Origin: Candidatus Nitrosotalea sp. FS
Lineage (GTDB): Archaea > Thermoproteota > Nitrososphaeria > Nitrososphaerales > Nitrosopumilaceae
Assembly (NCBI RefSeq): GCF_011319475.1
Contig: NZ_RCMC01000194.1
Location: forward strand, 4,753-11,589
DNA length: 6,837 bases
Direction: 5' to 3'
Shown here in pieces: positions 6,065-6,837 of this stretch. The notes under the pieces were generated by a model. That model was not told the origin of the DNA. It did not search any database and was given only the letters and a program-made list of their open reading frames with translations. A program made the position numbers and the translations under genes. The first letter of the stretch is position 1; every line of letters begins with the position of its first letter.

Positions 6065-6636
6065 AGGCACTTACCCGCTCATTTTATGATAGGGATACAG
6101 TAGATGTTGCTCGTGATTTACTTGGAAAAATACTGGTCCGAAAAATTAATGGAAATACCATCTCTGGTATAATAGCAGAAACTGAAGCATATCGATACAA
6201 GGACGATCCTGCAAGTCATACCTATGGAGGAATGACCGAGCGAAACAAGGCCATGTTTGGTCAGGTTGGTAGGGCGTATGTCTATTTTACATATGGGATG
6301 CATTATTGTGTAAATGCAGTTGCGCGAAGCTCTGATTATGAAGCAGGTGCAGTCTTGATAAGATCGCTTGTACCAAAAACAGGAATTGATTTCATGTCAA
6401 GGCAGCGTAAAATCTCTGATATCTCAAACCTTACAAATGGTCCTGCCAAGCTTACCCAAGCGTTAAAGATAACAAAAAAAGAATACGGTGAAGACCTTAC
6501 AAAAAGATCTAACCTGTTTATCACTGATGGATTGGAAATAAAAAAGTCGGAGATTCTTGCAGGACCAAGAATTGGAATAAAAAAAGCAAATGACAAGATG
6601 TGGAATTTTAAGATGACAAAAAATATTTTTACATAA
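6061..6636 (+). CDS. AAG/MPG-type 3-methyladenine (alkylpurine) DNA glycosylase
   Basis: This 191-residue enzyme excises alkylated and deaminated purines such as 3-methyladenine and hypoxanthine. Aligned by eye with human AAG, the key residues are conserved. ETEAY gives general base E42 and Y44 (human E125, Y127). H53 matches human H136, Y75 the intercalating Y159, and N85 in MHYCVN human N169. Further family landmarks are TERNKAMF, AVLIRSLVP, NGPAKLTQAL and AGPRIGI. It is monofunctional and cytoplasmic. It overlaps the uracil-DNA glycosylase by ATGA, which suggests translational coupling. Together the two glycosylases cover uracil, alkylpurine and probably hypoxanthine lesions. A five-T run at 6626-6630 and the convergent neighbour 2 bp beyond the stop mark the end of the transcription unit. 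Confidence 0.95.
   Translation: MKALTRSFYDRDTVDVARDLLGKILVRKINGNTISGIIAETEAYRYKDDPASHTYGGMTERNKAMFGQVGRAYVYFTYGMHYCVNAVARSSDYEAGAVLIRSLVPKTGIDFMSRQRKISDISNLTNGPAKLTQALKITKKEYGEDLTKRSNLFITDGLEIKKSEILAGPRIGIKKANDKMWNFKMTKNIFT
6626..6630 (+). terminator. Possible weak archaeal T-tract terminator for the tldD block
   Basis: A run of five T lies just before the stop codon of the alkylpurine glycosylase gene, with no stem-loop. Archaeal termination often uses T-tracts, but this one is short and lies inside the coding region. Confidence 0.2.
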
Positions 6637-6638
6637 AA

Positions 6639-6837
6639 CTAGGAAGATGGGTTAGGTCTAGCGCCAAGTGTAGCCGTCAAGTCCATTGATTTTCCTTGTC
6701 TGTATACTGTCACTATTACCTTGTCTCCAACATTTTTCTGCTCGTCAAGATATGCAATAACATCGTAAATTGTCTTGATCGGGTGTCCATCTATCGAAGT
6801 TATGATGTCTCCTCCGTGCAAGATGTTGTTCTGGTCA
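6639..6837 (-). CDS. HtrA/DegP-like serine protease, C-terminal PDZ domain (partial)
   Basis: Only the last 65 or so codons are visible; the reading frame is open through the right edge. The sequence is a textbook PDZ end: HGGDIITSIDGHPIKT, then a helix YDVIAYLDEQ, VGDKVIVTVYRQG, and a final strand before GARPNPSS. The G-D-x-I-x-x-x-x-G-x-P-I pattern and R-x-G turn are typical of the PDZ domain after the trypsin-like domain in HtrA/DegP proteases. The protease domain itself is outside the window, so the call is inferred. A TTG at 6821 within the domain is not a start. The stop lies 2 bp from the stop of the convergent glycosylase gene. Confidence 0.85.
   Translation of the reverse strand, partial: DQNNILHGGDIITSIDGHPIKTIYDVIAYLDEQKNVGDKVIVTVYRQGKSMDLTATLGARPNPSS

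Noticed and set aside
6639..6821. A complete small 60-residue PDZ protein starting at a TTG at 6821
   Set aside because: The frame stays open to the window edge, and the TTG falls just before the PDZ GGDII strand. The fragment is therefore the tail of a longer protein.

Overview
The window looks like a chromosomal segment of an ammonia-oxidising-type thaumarchaeon (Nitrososphaerota, probably Nitrosopumilales-like). This is inferred from four things. The DNA is AT-rich. Several starts have an archaeal TATA box centred about 26-28 bp upstream and no Shine-Dalgarno sequence, as expected for leaderless mRNAs. One response regulator carries a multi-CxxC zinc-binding output region resembling the thaumarchaeal output domain TackOD1. 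The window also opens with the N-terminus of an archaeal-type PIN-ATPase. No RNA gene, CRISPR array, insertion sequence or integration scar was seen. Coding density is very high and no gap approaches 300 bp.

Layout. Positions 1-360 (minus) hold the N-terminal PIN domain of a PIN/ATPase protein that runs off the left edge. Diverging from it is a response regulator with a zinc-binding output region (417-1334, plus). Its stop codon is interleaved with that of a convergent single-domain CheY-like receiver (1329-1691, minus). Upstream of the receiver, on the same strand, is a free-standing histidine phosphotransfer (HPt) protein (1734-2102, minus). Diverging from the HPt gene is a membrane sensor histidine kinase (2167-4041, plus). 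A tight plus-strand run follows: a TldD-family metalloprotease (4063-5481), a family-4 uracil-DNA glycosylase (5483-6064) and an AAG/MPG-type alkylpurine-DNA glycosylase (6061-6636). The right edge holds the C-terminal PDZ domain of an HtrA-like protease (6639-6837, minus), convergent with the glycosylase gene.

How the genes may work together. Positions 417-4041 encode every module of a His-Asp phosphorelay on four separate proteins: kinase, HPt, lone receiver and receiver-output. The kinase and HPt genes share a 65-bp divergent promoter with two back-to-back TATA boxes that are exact 9-bp direct repeats. A plausible but unproven path is kinase to receiver to HPt to zinc-ribbon regulator. The kinase sensor looks like two copies of a PilJ/NarX-like helical module. 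The downstream block joins a TldD protease to two base-excision-repair enzymes with a 1-bp gap and a 4-bp overlap, which suggests co-expression.
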